DNA from: Colwellia sp. MB3u-41
GTDB lineage: Bacteria; Pseudomonadota; Gammaproteobacteria; Enterobacterales; Alteromonadaceae
Direction: 5' to 3'
Assembly (NCBI RefSeq): GCF_014076845.1
Contig: NZ_JACGUT010000084.1
Location: 186,001 to 250,000 of the forward strand
DNA: 64,000 nt
Shown here: piece by piece, positions 35,763 through 44,235 of the stretch
Layout: every line of letters begins with the position of its first letter
Numbering within the stretch: the first letter of the stretch is position 1
The notes under the pieces: generated by a model
What the model saw: only the letters and a program-made list of their open reading frames with translations
Told to the model about the DNA's origin: nothing
The model's database searches: none
Made by a program: the position numbers and the translations under genes

Positions 35763-36176
35763 TTAAATTAGGTACTCGCCCATGTCATCTATAATTTCCA
35801 TTGCGTTATTATTTAAAACGCCTAACTCATGCTCGATGTCATGAAATGATGAATTAATAGAAAGGGCACCGAAGATGACGTATTTCTCACCAATTTTTGA
35901 AAATGATGATAATGGCATCGGTATATTCATTTCTAACATGCTAACGTGCATATCTTGGAGGCAATCGGGTTTAACTTCTTCTTCGCCCCATAAGTAGGTA
36001 ATACACAGTATTTGGTCATCGGTTACAGAAACAAAAATGGGTAACTCTTCACGGTCGATAACAGTGATCTGTAAAACGTCAACTTCGCCTGAAATAGGCT
36101 GACAATCGAAAACCATCCCGGTTTCAGAGTTGTCTGCTAAGCTATTTAAGTGATCAGCAATTTTATGAATATTCAT
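35763..36176 (-). CDS. yjfI: DUF2170 protein (YjfI-like)
   Basis: 137 aa, mixed alpha/beta with no membrane segment. LPIFVSVTDDQILCITYLWGEEEV and the acidic end (NAMEIIDDMGEYLI) fit the DUF2170 family of E. coli YjfI. Function is unknown. It is the first gene of the operon, and two palindromes of the GACATA-W-TATGTC type lie 55-105 bases upstream, so it probably carries the regulated promoter. Confidence 0.82.
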   Translation of the reverse strand: MNIHKIADHLNSLADNSETGMVFDCQPISGEVDVLQITVIDREELPIFVSVTDDQILCITYLWGEEEVKPDCLQDMHVSMLEMNIPMPLSSFSKIGEKYVIFGALSINSSFHDIEHELGVLNNNAMEIIDDMGEYLI

Positions 36177-36231
36177 GTGATTCCTTAGTCTGTTTTTCTT
36201 CGTTAATAAATCTAAAAGTTAATATCTCTCA

Positions 36232-36244
36232 GACATATTATGTC
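36232..36244 (-). promoter_or_regulatory. Operator copy 1, GACATATTATGTC
   Basis: Perfect 13-bp palindrome (arms GACATA/TATGTC around one T), 56 bases upstream of the DUF2170 start. It shares its arms with the sites at 36,265 and 40,446. Confidence 0.75.
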
Positions 36245-36264
36245 GTTGAGGTAAATTTAGCAGT

Positions 36265-36281
36265 TTGACATAATATGTCAA
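36265..36281 (-). promoter_or_regulatory. Operator copy 2, TTGACATAATATGTCAA
   Basis: Perfect 17-bp palindrome, 33 bases (centre to centre about 35) upstream of copy 1. It contains TTGACA on both strands, so it could overlap a -35 box and act as a repressor site. Its spacing of roughly three helical turns from copy 1 would allow cooperative binding. Confidence 0.78.
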
Positions 36282-36312
36282 GCGTCAATTTGCATTATTT
36301 TCTATTTCTTTA

Positions 36313-38019
36313 TCACTCTTGTAAATATGCGTTGTTTAAACCTTGTTGATCTCGCCATGCCTTTTGATGTAATTGATAAATACTATGGCTACCTAAATAA
36401 TTAATAGGTACATCAGCTTGGTTTGTATAAAAACTTTTTGAAAACTCAAAAGAATTAATAATCATCGGTAAGCTTAACCAGTGATGTTCAATAGGAAGAC
36501 TTTCTAGAGACTTCAAACGATTAAGTGGGCTAGCTCCGCGTTTTGAGGCTATTGTCCAGCCCCATTCACCAAAGCTTGGCACGTTATCATGATATTGCTC
36601 AACATGAGCGAATTTTGCAGCGCGTACGGTTTTTCCAATAGCAATAAAAGCGTCTTTGGCGTGATAAGGACTCGCTGATTGTATGCCGATCAAGCCGTCA
36701 CCCGCGAGTAACTGTTGTAAACGTGCATAAAAATTCACCGAGTAAAGTTTATTTAAATCTGGATGGCTAGGATCAGGCAAGTCAACAATGATGCTATCGA
36801 AAGTTTTTTGTTGTTTTAATAACAGATCAATCGCTAAAAAAGCATCTTCATTGAGAATAGTGACACGGGGATCTTGTAAGCTTTTTTGTGTTAATAGGTT
36901 AAGTTGAGTGGCTAACGCTGGTTTTAATTTTTCAGCAGGATTTATAAATATCTGCATTAATTCGGCATCTAAATCAATTAATGTCACTTTTTTGGGTGAC
37001 CATTTCAGGACATCACGTAATGCTAATCCGTCGCCACCACCAATAATTAATATATTATCGTGTCTTGCTGAACCGGCCATAACCGGATTAACTAAATAAC
37101 TGTGATAAATATATTCATCGGAAGATGAAAACTGTAAACGGCCATTAAGATAAAAATTTATCACACTCGGCTGTTCAGTGCCCATATGGCGTTGAGTAAA
37201 GGTAAGTTGCTGATAGCGAGTTTTATCTGTGTAAACAACGCTATCTAAATAGAGTAGGTTGCTCATTTGGTTTAGCCAGCTATTACCCGAGTGATAAATA
37301 ATACCAATGGCAAGGAGTAAAATAATATGAAGTGTTACTAAGGTTTTTCGCCAGGTCAGTTTTTCCCAAAAATGAAAGATGAAAACGCCACCCACAATAA
37401 GATTTAACGCGGCAGTTAACGCACTGGCTTTGCTAATATCAATAGATAAGAGAAAAATAACCCATACTGCAGCGCCGATTCCAGCCCCCACATAGTCAGC
37501 ACCATAAATAGTCCCTAAATTATTTTTTAAATGTTTTTGGTGGATCGATTCTCTAATGCGTGCAATTAAAGGGATTTCCATACCAATGAAAAATCCTAAT
37601 ATAAAGCCAAAAAAATAGGGGCTATTAAAAGCGATCTGCGAAAGTTGTTTAAAAAAACCACCTTGTGGAAGCGAGTCGGGGGGTAAATTAAAGGTGTCTG
37701 CTAATACTTGTGGGAATGTTTGAGTTAACGCTATTAACCCACCAATAATCAAAATTGAACTGCAACCTAAAAAAGCAATAATCAGTTCTAGCCAGACAAA
37801 ACCTTTGAATGCACAATTAATGCCTCGTGCGGCAAAAGCACCTATCCCCATGGCAACGATCATCAAACCAATCATTGCATAAATCGTGCTCTCCATAGCG
37901 CCTAGAACACGTCCAGCATAATGAGATAAAAGGTATTCATAAATTAAGCCACAACCAGCTAAAACAGCCATGGTTAGAATAAGTAGTGTGTCGTTCCAAA
38001 ATAATTGTTTTTTATTCAT
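36313..38019 (-). CDS. Membrane-anchored polyamine aminopropyltransferase-like protein
   Basis: 568 aa from ATG 38,019. A longer frame to 38,133 would translate the repeat element and is rejected. The N-terminal ~250 residues carry about seven membrane helices (LLILTMAVLAGCGLIYEYLL first). The C-terminal half is a spermidine-synthase fold: IIGGGDGLALRDVLKW (SAM-type nucleotide loop), LIDLDAELMQIF, ILNEDAFLAIDLL, and SIIVDLPDPSHPDLNKLYS. It would transfer an aminopropyl group to a polyamine or related amine at the membrane; the substrate is not known. Such fused TM-SpeE proteins recur next to PspA/DUF350/DUF2491 genes. Confidence 0.9.
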   Translation of the reverse strand: MNKKQLFWNDTLLILTMAVLAGCGLIYEYLLSHYAGRVLGAMESTIYAMIGLMIVAMGIGAFAARGINCAFKGFVWLELIIAFLGCSSILIIGGLIALTQTFPQVLADTFNLPPDSLPQGGFFKQLSQIAFNSPYFFGFILGFFIGMEIPLIARIRESIHQKHLKNNLGTIYGADYVGAGIGAAVWVIFLLSIDISKASALTAALNLIVGGVFIFHFWEKLTWRKTLVTLHIILLLAIGIIYHSGNSWLNQMSNLLYLDSVVYTDKTRYQQLTFTQRHMGTEQPSVINFYLNGRLQFSSSDEYIYHSYLVNPVMAGSARHDNILIIGGGDGLALRDVLKWSPKKVTLIDLDAELMQIFINPAEKLKPALATQLNLLTQKSLQDPRVTILNEDAFLAIDLLLKQQKTFDSIIVDLPDPSHPDLNKLYSVNFYARLQQLLAGDGLIGIQSASPYHAKDAFIAIGKTVRAAKFAHVEQYHDNVPSFGEWGWTIASKRGASPLNRLKSLESLPIEHHWLSLPMIINSFEFSKSFYTNQADVPINYLGSHSIYQLHQKAWRDQQGLNNAYLQE

Positions 38020-38059
38020 ATTAATATAATTTCTCGCTCTTTCACTTTTTTGTGATCGC

Positions 38060-38340
38060 GGCTTAACGTTTACGTGCTGGGGGGCACTAATGACTTGAAA
38101 AACAGGATGTATGAGCAGGGCCACCCTGAACATTGTCGTTCTTTGCCATCTTGGTAACTGCTCCTGCGTTACTCTACTTCCTTCATCCCTGAAGTCACAG
38201 CATTACGACATACCGTTGACGTGCAAAGATGCACTAATGCACTAATGCCTTGAAAGACAGGATGTCTGAGAAAGGCCATCCTGAACATCGTCGTTCTTTG
38301 CCATCCATGGCATTACGACATACCGTTCATCCTGAACATA
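38060..38340 (-). repeat. 147-bp tandem repeat array, locus B (reverse orientation)
   Basis: Reverse complement of the array at 32,660-33,000. The landmark GATGGCAAAG occurs at 38,305 and 38,150 (minus strand), 155 apart: the 147-bp period plus an 8-base duplication (CACTAATG twice at 38,232-38,247). The second unit decays toward 38,060. Like locus A it starts with ATGTTCAGGATGAACGGTAT immediately after a terminator T-run. Confidence 0.88.
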
Positions 38341-38376
38341 AAAAAGCTTTAAGAGCTTATGCTCTTAAAGCTTTTT
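38341..38376 (-). terminator. Terminator after the DUF350 gene
   Basis: A 16-bp perfect inverted repeat (AAAAAGCTTTAAGAGC / GCTCTTAAAGCTTTTT) around a TTAT loop, with A/T runs at both ends, so it can work in either direction. It lies 20 nt after the DUF350 stop. Confidence 0.9.
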
Positions 38377-38396
38377 AGTTATTGAATAAATGAAGA

Positions 38397-39299
38397 TTAA
38401 GCCATTAAGGCCGTAAGAATAAGCGCAATTGAAATACTGGTTGCCATTTCAACACAAGCAACACCAATGTTTTGCTGTTGATCAACTTCTTCAACCAAGT
38501 TGATACCCCAAAGGACGATACGTTTGGCAATAGCCGTTAAAACAGCCACGAGTAATGTCATTACAATTGCAAATACAAACCAAGAGATTAAATTCGTGAA
38601 TAAGGTATCAGGTGAGTACGTGAGAAAATGACTCGCTGCAGTGACGGCTAAAGCGGTACTTATTAACTGACCCGCATAGCGAATAGCAATGGCAGTTTGT
38701 CCTTTTGAGAAAGCTTCTTGTAAGCAATTACCTTGATTATTTTTGGCATACTGGCGTTCTTTTAAACGAGTAACCAATAATAAGATAGCTTGAGAAATAA
38801 TAAAACCGGCAATAATAGCAATAAATGTATCTACATCTAAACCATGTACCCACAATAAAACGGCGCGGATAATAATCGCGGTAGCAATTGCGCCTGCGGC
38901 ATCAACTATACCAATGGTTAAGTTTTGTTTTAAAATTTCTTCAGTTTTATTGATATGTTGTAGTGATAACTTGTCATGTATAACACGGCCAATTTTTATC
39001 AATATTAAGCCTAATGTCCCATAAGCCAACATGCCAACAAATTCCATCCAATAGCTTGGCGCATTTTCACCACTTATTGCGCCCGTAAGAACAATACCTA
39101 AAGCGGCGACACTACCCGCGACACTTATACCAAAAGCAAAGTTGTCTTTTTGGGCGAGTTCTTGCGTTGAGTTAACTTTAGCGGATAAGCCTGAAATAAA
39201 GCGCATGGCGCCCAGTAAAAAAATCGCGATGGTAATATCAATAACTAAGTAAATTAATAGATCTTGATTTAAGGCTGTAATTTCAAAAAATTTATTCAT
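38397..39299 (-). CDS. yjfL: DUF350 membrane protein (YjfL-like, duplicated)
   Basis: 300 aa with about eight membrane helices, arranged as two DUF350 units of four helices each: the first ends around 130 (GFGISVAGSVAALGIVLTGAIS is written here in part as ISVAGSVAALGIVLTGA), the second from about 145. The loops GLDVDTFIAIIAGFIISQA and NLVEEVDQQQNIGVACVEM recall the motif of the family. E. coli YjfL has one unit. Function is unknown, but it is repeatedly linked with PspA-like proteins. It is 22 nt after the lipoprotein gene and probably co-transcribed with it. Confidence 0.85.
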   Translation of the reverse strand: MNKFFEITALNQDLLIYLVIDITIAIFLLGAMRFISGLSAKVNSTQELAQKDNFAFGISVAGSVAALGIVLTGAISGENAPSYWMEFVGMLAYGTLGLILIKIGRVIHDKLSLQHINKTEEILKQNLTIGIVDAAGAIATAIIIRAVLLWVHGLDVDTFIAIIAGFIISQAILLLVTRLKERQYAKNNQGNCLQEAFSKGQTAIAIRYAGQLISTALAVTAASHFLTYSPDTLFTNLISWFVFAIVMTLLVAVLTAIAKRIVLWGINLVEEVDQQQNIGVACVEMATSISIALILTALMA

Positions 39300-39321
39300 G
39301 TTAATTCCTATATCCTACCCG

Positions 39322-40299
39322 TTATTTACCGCGTCTAAAACTGCGAGATGTCGTGCTTTTGCTGTTTCTAAAGCTTGAGTTTTTTGAGTAGCTAGATTTT
39401 TTTGCATATGAACTTTTGTTGATACTATTTGTGCTAAAACGCTTGGCACTTGTTTGTGCGGTGCTACTTTGTCTGGAAAGGCTAGATGAGCCCGTTCTAC
39501 TTTTACTGTAAGTGCTATTGTATTTTTGTCCGCGACTTTGGAATGACTTCTTCGTACGCGTATCTAAATTATTCTGTTTTTTCAACTGGCTTGGCGAACT
39601 ATACCGAGTGCGACCATAATCATTATAATAGCTGTAGTTCCTTGACCGTCCCCAATCATTATACGAAGTACGACGAGAGCCAAATACATCGCCCATCATG
39701 GAATACATGCCATACCATGCCCAAAAAGACATACCATTACTGCCTTGCGTCCAACTACCGTAACTTGGGTTACCAATTAGTTGTTCACCTGTACCGAAAT
39801 CTTGAGCGTTATTGGCTTGTTTGCTTTGTGCTTTAGATAATGAATTGACTCGTGGTAAGACACCATCAGACATATCAGCAAGTACATTCAGGGGATCGCT
39901 TAAAGCATCTGAATAAAGTATCGGATCGGCGGCAAGATAGATATTAACCAGTTCATTGAATATATCTTCTTTACGGGCAAACATATTGGGTTGATTTTTA
40001 ACGGTTGTTAGTCGGTCGAGTAACGACAAATACATCGGACCTTTTGTCGTTGCATCTTTGTCAAATTGATCAATTAATTGTGTAAGATGAGGTTTTTGCT
40101 GTTTCAGTTTTTCAGCGTATTGATGGATTAAACGGGCATTACGTACCTGACCACCGGTTAAAGCGTCGGCTAATTGTTGAATGCGAAGTTCAGTGATCGG
40201 CGTTTGTTGATTAATTTTTTCTTCGAAGGGATCAGAGCAACCGACTAAGAAAATAACCAAGCTTAAAAAAGCGTATTTGATGTGCTGCATTCCTGCCAT
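39322..40299 (-). CDS. Lipoprotein with Ser/Arg/Tyr-rich low-complexity tail
   Basis: 325 aa. Lipobox FLVGC (Cys about 21), a helical domain from 25 to 150 (ELRIQQLADALTGGQVRNAR), a Gly/Trp/Met patch (SFWAWYGMYSMMGDVFGSRR), and about 110 residues dominated by S, R, Y, K and N ending SRSFRRGK. The positively charged tail may bind anionic surfaces such as lipopolysaccharide or peptidoglycan. The family is not recognised. ATG 40,299 has GAGG 5 nt ahead. It is the first gene of the unit with DUF350 and has a palindromic operator about 150 bases upstream. Confidence 0.82.
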   Translation of the reverse strand: MAGMQHIKYAFLSLVIFLVGCSDPFEEKINQQTPITELRIQQLADALTGGQVRNARLIHQYAEKLKQQKPHLTQLIDQFDKDATTKGPMYLSLLDRLTTVKNQPNMFARKEDIFNELVNIYLAADPILYSDALSDPLNVLADMSDGVLPRVNSLSKAQSKQANNAQDFGTGEQLIGNPSYGSWTQGSNGMSFWAWYGMYSMMGDVFGSRRTSYNDWGRSRNYSYYNDYGRTRYSSPSQLKKQNNLDTRTKKSFQSRGQKYNSTYSKSRTGSSSLSRQSSTAQTSAKRFSTNSINKSSYAKKSSYSKNSSFRNSKSTTSRSFRRGK

Positions 40300-40445
40300 A
40301 GTGTCCTCAAAAATGCTATGATAAATATATACTCAGGTGGTTTGAGTACGAATTTGTTATGTATATCCGTTGCCTTTTTCAATTTGCTAAAACCTGCGTC
40401 TTGAATTGGTAAGAGTATATAATAACCCGATATTAATAGCATTAA

Positions 40446-40460
40446 AGACATAATATGTCT
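40446..40460. promoter_or_regulatory. Operator copy 3, AGACATAATATGTCT
   Basis: Perfect 15-bp palindrome sharing the GACATA-A-TATGTC core with the site at 36,265. It lies between the divergent lipoprotein-DUF350 unit (start 40,299) and glnE (start 40,529). The match to the DUF2170 operators makes the lipoprotein unit the likely target. Confidence 0.75.
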
Positions 40461-40528
40461 ATTGATTCGTGATTTCATTTTATATTATTTCTCCTTATCT
40501 TTTACATCGTCAATAAAGTGGCCATTAA

Positions 40529-43402
40529 ATGAATAAATCAACTAACTTGTCAGCGCTCCTTTCTCTTCAAAAGCAAAAAAGTACTCAATTATTTAATCAG
40601 CAATACCCTGATGCAACTGCACATTTGTCTGAGCAGCAATTAGCAGATTTTCAACACGCTTTAATGGCTAGCGATTTTATTTTAAACAGTACATTGCAGT
40701 GTCCGGAAATTGTGGTGTCATTATTTTCAAGTGAGCGGGTGTACCAAACTGATTGTCCAAATTATCAACAAATGCTTGCTAAGCTAATAACGCCTTGTGA
40801 AAGTGAAGATCAGTTACATAAGGTCTTAAGACAGTTTCGTCTGCAAGAAATGGTGAATATCGCGGTTGCTGATTTACTTTTTGAACTTGAGTTAACCTTG
40901 TCGTTAGAGCGTTTATCTGAACTTGCTGACCAGCTTATTTTAGCGGCGTTAAATTGGTTAACGTTATTCTGCCAAGACAAATGGGGAATACCGACCAGTC
41001 AAAGTGGAGAGGTTCAACAACTACTTGTATACGGCATGGGTAAACTTGGGGGGCGCGAGTTAAATTTTTCGTCTGATATCGACCTTATTTTCACTTATCC
41101 TGAAATGGGCGAAACGCAAGGTGCTAGGCGAAGTCTTGATAATCAACAATTTTTTATCCGTTTAGGCCAAAAATTAATAACGGCTTTGCATCAAAAAACA
41201 GCTGATGGCTTTGTTTATCGGGTTGATATGCGATTACGTCCATTTGGTGAGAGTGGTCCACTCGTTTTAACTTTTAATGCGATGGAATCTTATTATCAAG
41301 AGCAAGGGCGTGATTGGGAGCGTTATGCCATGCTTAAGGCGCGTCTCATTGGGCAAGGAATATATCATGATCAACTTTCTACCTTACTGCGTCCTTTTGT
41401 CTATCGTCGCTATATTGATTTTAGCGTAATAGATAGCTTACGACGTATGAAAATGATGATTGCCCAAGAAGTACGTCGTAAGCAGTTAAAAAATAATATA
41501 AAGCTAGGTGCTGGTGGTATTCGAGAAGTTGAATTTATAGTACAAGTTTTTCAACTGATCCGTGGTGGACGTATAAAAGAATTGCAACACCGACGTTTAT
41601 TAACTGTGCTGCCTATTTTAGTTGAGAAAAAAGAAATTACCACTGAGAATGAAGCGGTACTCACCAATGCCTATTGTTTTTTGCGGCGAGTAGAGAATAT
41701 TATTCAAGCGCTAAATGATCAACAAACACAGACGTTACCTGATAACGATCTTGACCAAGCACGCTTAATATGGGCACTTCGTCATGATAAATGTGAAACG
41801 TGGTTAGCTTTCCTTGAATATTTAGCACTGCAAATGAATGGCGTTCATCTTGAGTTTTGTGCACTTATTGGTGAAGAAAGCCCAAATCATCAAGCGAAAG
41901 ATCAACATTGGACTGCTTTGTGGGACAGCCAATGGTCAGATGAAGAAAGTATTGCTTGGATAGAACAAGTTAGTGTTTTTGTTGATGCTAAGAAAATTTG
42001 GGGGCTGCTTGTTGAATTTAGAGCAGATATGGAAAAACGCAGTATTGGTCATCGAGGGCGTGCTGTACTCGACAAATTAGTACCTGTTCTAATGTGGCAC
42101 ATACAACAAGAATATAGCGAGCATTTCACACTAGAACGTGTGCTCATCATCTTTAATAAAATTTCAACGCGTACCGCTTATATTGAATTATTGTTTGAAA
42201 ATGAAGGGGCGTTAAAGCACCTAATTAAGTTGTGTCATCAAAGTAGCTGGATAGCAGAGCATATTGCTAAATACCCGATATTATTAGATGAATTAATTGA
42301 TCCGAAATTATTAAATAATCCTCCTGAACTTAGCAGTTACTCCGCTGATTTACGACAAGCCATGCTGCGAATACCCGAAGATGATCAAGAAGCGCAAATG
42401 GACAGATTACGCCAATTCAAACAAGCACAACACTTACGTATTGCTACCGGAGATATTTGTGGAATACTACCTGTAACTAAGGTTAGCGACCATTTAACGG
42501 CACTTGCCGAAGCTATTATTGAAGAAGTTATACATTTGGCTTGGCAACAAATATCACAACGTTTTGGCGTGCCAGCATCAACGGTTGGTCAAGACCATAG
42601 AGGTTTTTCTGCGATTGGTTATGGCAAAATGGGCGGAATAGAATTAGGTTATAGTTCAGACTTAGATTTGGTTTTTCTGCACAATAGCCAAAGTAATGAA
42701 GAGACAAATGGTTTAAAGAAAATACCCGCTGCGCAATTTTATATGAAACTCGCACAACGTATCATGCATATTTTTAACACGCGTATGGCGAGTGGTATTT
42801 TATATGAGTTAGACATGCGACTCCGCCCATCAGGAAACTCTGGTTTATTGGTTATACATATTGATACCTTTGCACAATACCAACGAGATGATGCATGGAC
42901 ATGGGAGCACCAAGCTTTAGTAAGGGCTCGAACTGTTTTTGGCTATCCTGAGTTAGCAAACAAGTTTACAACCATAAGGAAAGAGATCCTGACTCGTGTA
43001 CGTGAACGGGCAAGTGTCAGTACTGACGTGTTAAAAATGCGAAAGAAAATGCGTACCCATTTAGACAAGTCAACATCTGACAACACTGATATTAAACAAG
43101 GACAAGGTGGATTAGTTGATATTGAGTTTTTAGTGCAGTTTCTGGTACTTAGTGAAAGCTCGAAATACCCTGATTTATGTAAGTATTCTGATAATTTTCA
43201 TTTGCTTAAAGCACTTCAGCACTTCGGTGTTATTAGTATCGAGCAGCAAAAGCAGTTAACGATCAGTTATTGCACTTTACGTGATTATGGTCATCACGCC
43301 ACATTGAAAAATGAGCAACAATTATTAACCAAGGTGGATTTCCAGGATATCGCTGAAAATGTCAACGGTATTTGCCAATCCTTATATGAAAAACCTTGCT
43401 AA
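40529..43402 (+). CDS. glnE: Bifunctional glutamine synthetase adenylyltransferase/adenylyl-removing enzyme
   Basis: 957 aa, full length. Two nucleotidyltransferase domains are visible. The N-terminal (adenylyl-removing) one has YGMGKLGGRELNFSSDIDLIF and RVDMRLRPFGESGPL, and the C-terminal (adenylyl-transferring) one has GYGKMGGIELGYSSDLDLVFL and LDMRLRPSGNSGLL. The all-helical linker carries GAGGIREVEFIVQVFQL, mirrored by GQGGLVDIEFLVQFLVL. It controls GlnA activity in response to PII. Single gene with its own promoter region, divergent from the lipoprotein unit. Confidence 0.97.
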   Translation: MNKSTNLSALLSLQKQKSTQLFNQQYPDATAHLSEQQLADFQHALMASDFILNSTLQCPEIVVSLFSSERVYQTDCPNYQQMLAKLITPCESEDQLHKVLRQFRLQEMVNIAVADLLFELELTLSLERLSELADQLILAALNWLTLFCQDKWGIPTSQSGEVQQLLVYGMGKLGGRELNFSSDIDLIFTYPEMGETQGARRSLDNQQFFIRLGQKLITALHQKTADGFVYRVDMRLRPFGESGPLVLTFNAMESYYQEQGRDWERYAMLKARLIGQGIYHDQLSTLLRPFVYRRYIDFSVIDSLRRMKMMIAQEVRRKQLKNNIKLGAGGIREVEFIVQVFQLIRGGRIKELQHRRLLTVLPILVEKKEITTENEAVLTNAYCFLRRVENIIQALNDQQTQTLPDNDLDQARLIWALRHDKCETWLAFLEYLALQMNGVHLEFCALIGEESPNHQAKDQHWTALWDSQWSDEESIAWIEQVSVFVDAKKIWGLLVEFRADMEKRSIGHRGRAVLDKLVPVLMWHIQQEYSEHFTLERVLIIFNKISTRTAYIELLFENEGALKHLIKLCHQSSWIAEHIAKYPILLDELIDPKLLNNPPELSSYSADLRQAMLRIPEDDQEAQMDRLRQFKQAQHLRIATGDICGILPVTKVSDHLTALAEAIIEEVIHLAWQQISQRFGVPASTVGQDHRGFSAIGYGKMGGIELGYSSDLDLVFLHNSQSNEETNGLKKIPAAQFYMKLAQRIMHIFNTRMASGILYELDMRLRPSGNSGLLVIHIDTFAQYQRDDAWTWEHQALVRARTVFGYPELANKFTTIRKEILTRVRERASVSTDVLKMRKKMRTHLDKSTSDNTDIKQGQGGLVDIEFLVQFLVLSESSKYPDLCKYSDNFHLLKALQHFGVISIEQQKQLTISYCTLRDYGHHATLKNEQQLLTKVDFQDIAENVNGICQSLYEKPC

Positions 43403-43436
43403 ATAATGACAGGGTAATCATTGATTAAGGGAGTGC

Positions 43437-44117
43437 TTATCTTCGTTGAGCGTTTACTGGGAGTAAAATGCACTCTTCATCAAGGTAAGGTATATTCAAA
43501 TCAATCAGTACGAGTGCGCGCTGTTGATGACAAAAATAAACGTTAATACCTTCTGGAAAGTGTCCTTCAACAGCTTTACCTACTTGATATGCTGTTTGGA
43601 CGATTTCTTTATTGATGCGAAAAGGGTCTTTAACTAAAAAGTCTCTATTTAGCCACCAAATCACTTCTAAGCCTTGATCGTTTGCGTATTCCGATAGTTT
43701 TTGAAACAGCGTTTCACCCAAACGAAAAGGGTGATTTTCATTGGTACCACGCCAGTTTTTTCGTAATGGGCGAGTGACCATGCGACGTGCTTCCAGTAGT
43801 TTGACAATATCGCCTTTTGGAGGTTCTAAGTAAACGATGTTATTACGGATCTTCGGACCTGAACTGCCATCATCGCCATGTAAATTAGCGTAAAAACGAG
43901 ATAAGCCATCAGCGGCTGCATTCTTACTTTTTTTTATTGGACGAGGAATCTCTTTTGTTATTGTTGCTTTATCTGAAGGGTCAATGACAGTGACTTGTTC
44001 TGTTACTGTACTTTCTTCATTTAAAGTAGAGAAAAGCTCTTCTTGGTTGTCAAATAATAGAAAAGCTAAAACAATTAAGATTGAGCCCAAAATAATGTTA
44101 CGTAACCAAAAATTCAT
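43437..44117 (-). CDS. Membrane-anchored protein with TcpQ-like C-terminal domain
   Basis: 226 aa: one N-terminal membrane helix (IILGSILIVLAFLLF), a disordered linker with Thr/Lys/Pro, then a domain from about 130. GETLFQKLSEYANDQGLEVIWWLNRDF and ALVLIDLNIPYLD resemble the toxin-coregulated-pilus TcpQ/PilL-type C-terminal domain found in secretin-associated proteins. The match is by pattern, so the role (perhaps envelope or secretion-associated) is tentative. Converges with glnE, whose stop is 34 bases away; an inverted repeat lies 40-75 bases upstream. Confidence 0.65.
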   Translation of the reverse strand: MNFWLRNIILGSILIVLAFLLFDNQEELFSTLNEESTVTEQVTVIDPSDKATITKEIPRPIKKSKNAAADGLSRFYANLHGDDGSSGPKIRNNIVYLEPPKGDIVKLLEARRMVTRPLRKNWRGTNENHPFRLGETLFQKLSEYANDQGLEVIWWLNRDFLVKDPFRINKEIVQTAYQVGKAVEGHFPEGINVYFCHQQRALVLIDLNIPYLDEECILLPVNAQRR

Positions 44118-44155
44118 AGAGTACTTTCTTTCTTATGAGGCCACATGGAAAATTC

Positions 44156-44192
44156 CAGTATGGTGTAAATACAATAAGTATATACCATACTG
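44156..44192. other. Inverted repeat upstream of the TcpQ-like gene
   Basis: CAGTATGGT at 44,156 and ACCATACTG at 44,184 with a 19-nt AT-rich spacer. No T-run follows on either strand, so it may be an operator or a weak transcript end for the lpxL gene rather than a classical terminator. Confidence 0.45.
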
Positions 44193-44235
44193 AAAAGTTG
44201 TTATTTATACAATGTTGATGATTTTTAGTCTGAGA

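Noticed and set aside
38020-38133. N-terminal extension of the spermidine-synthase-like protein
   Set aside because: The extra 38 codons run into the 147-bp repeat region and are unlike a membrane-protein N-terminus; ATG 38,019 starts just before the first membrane helix.
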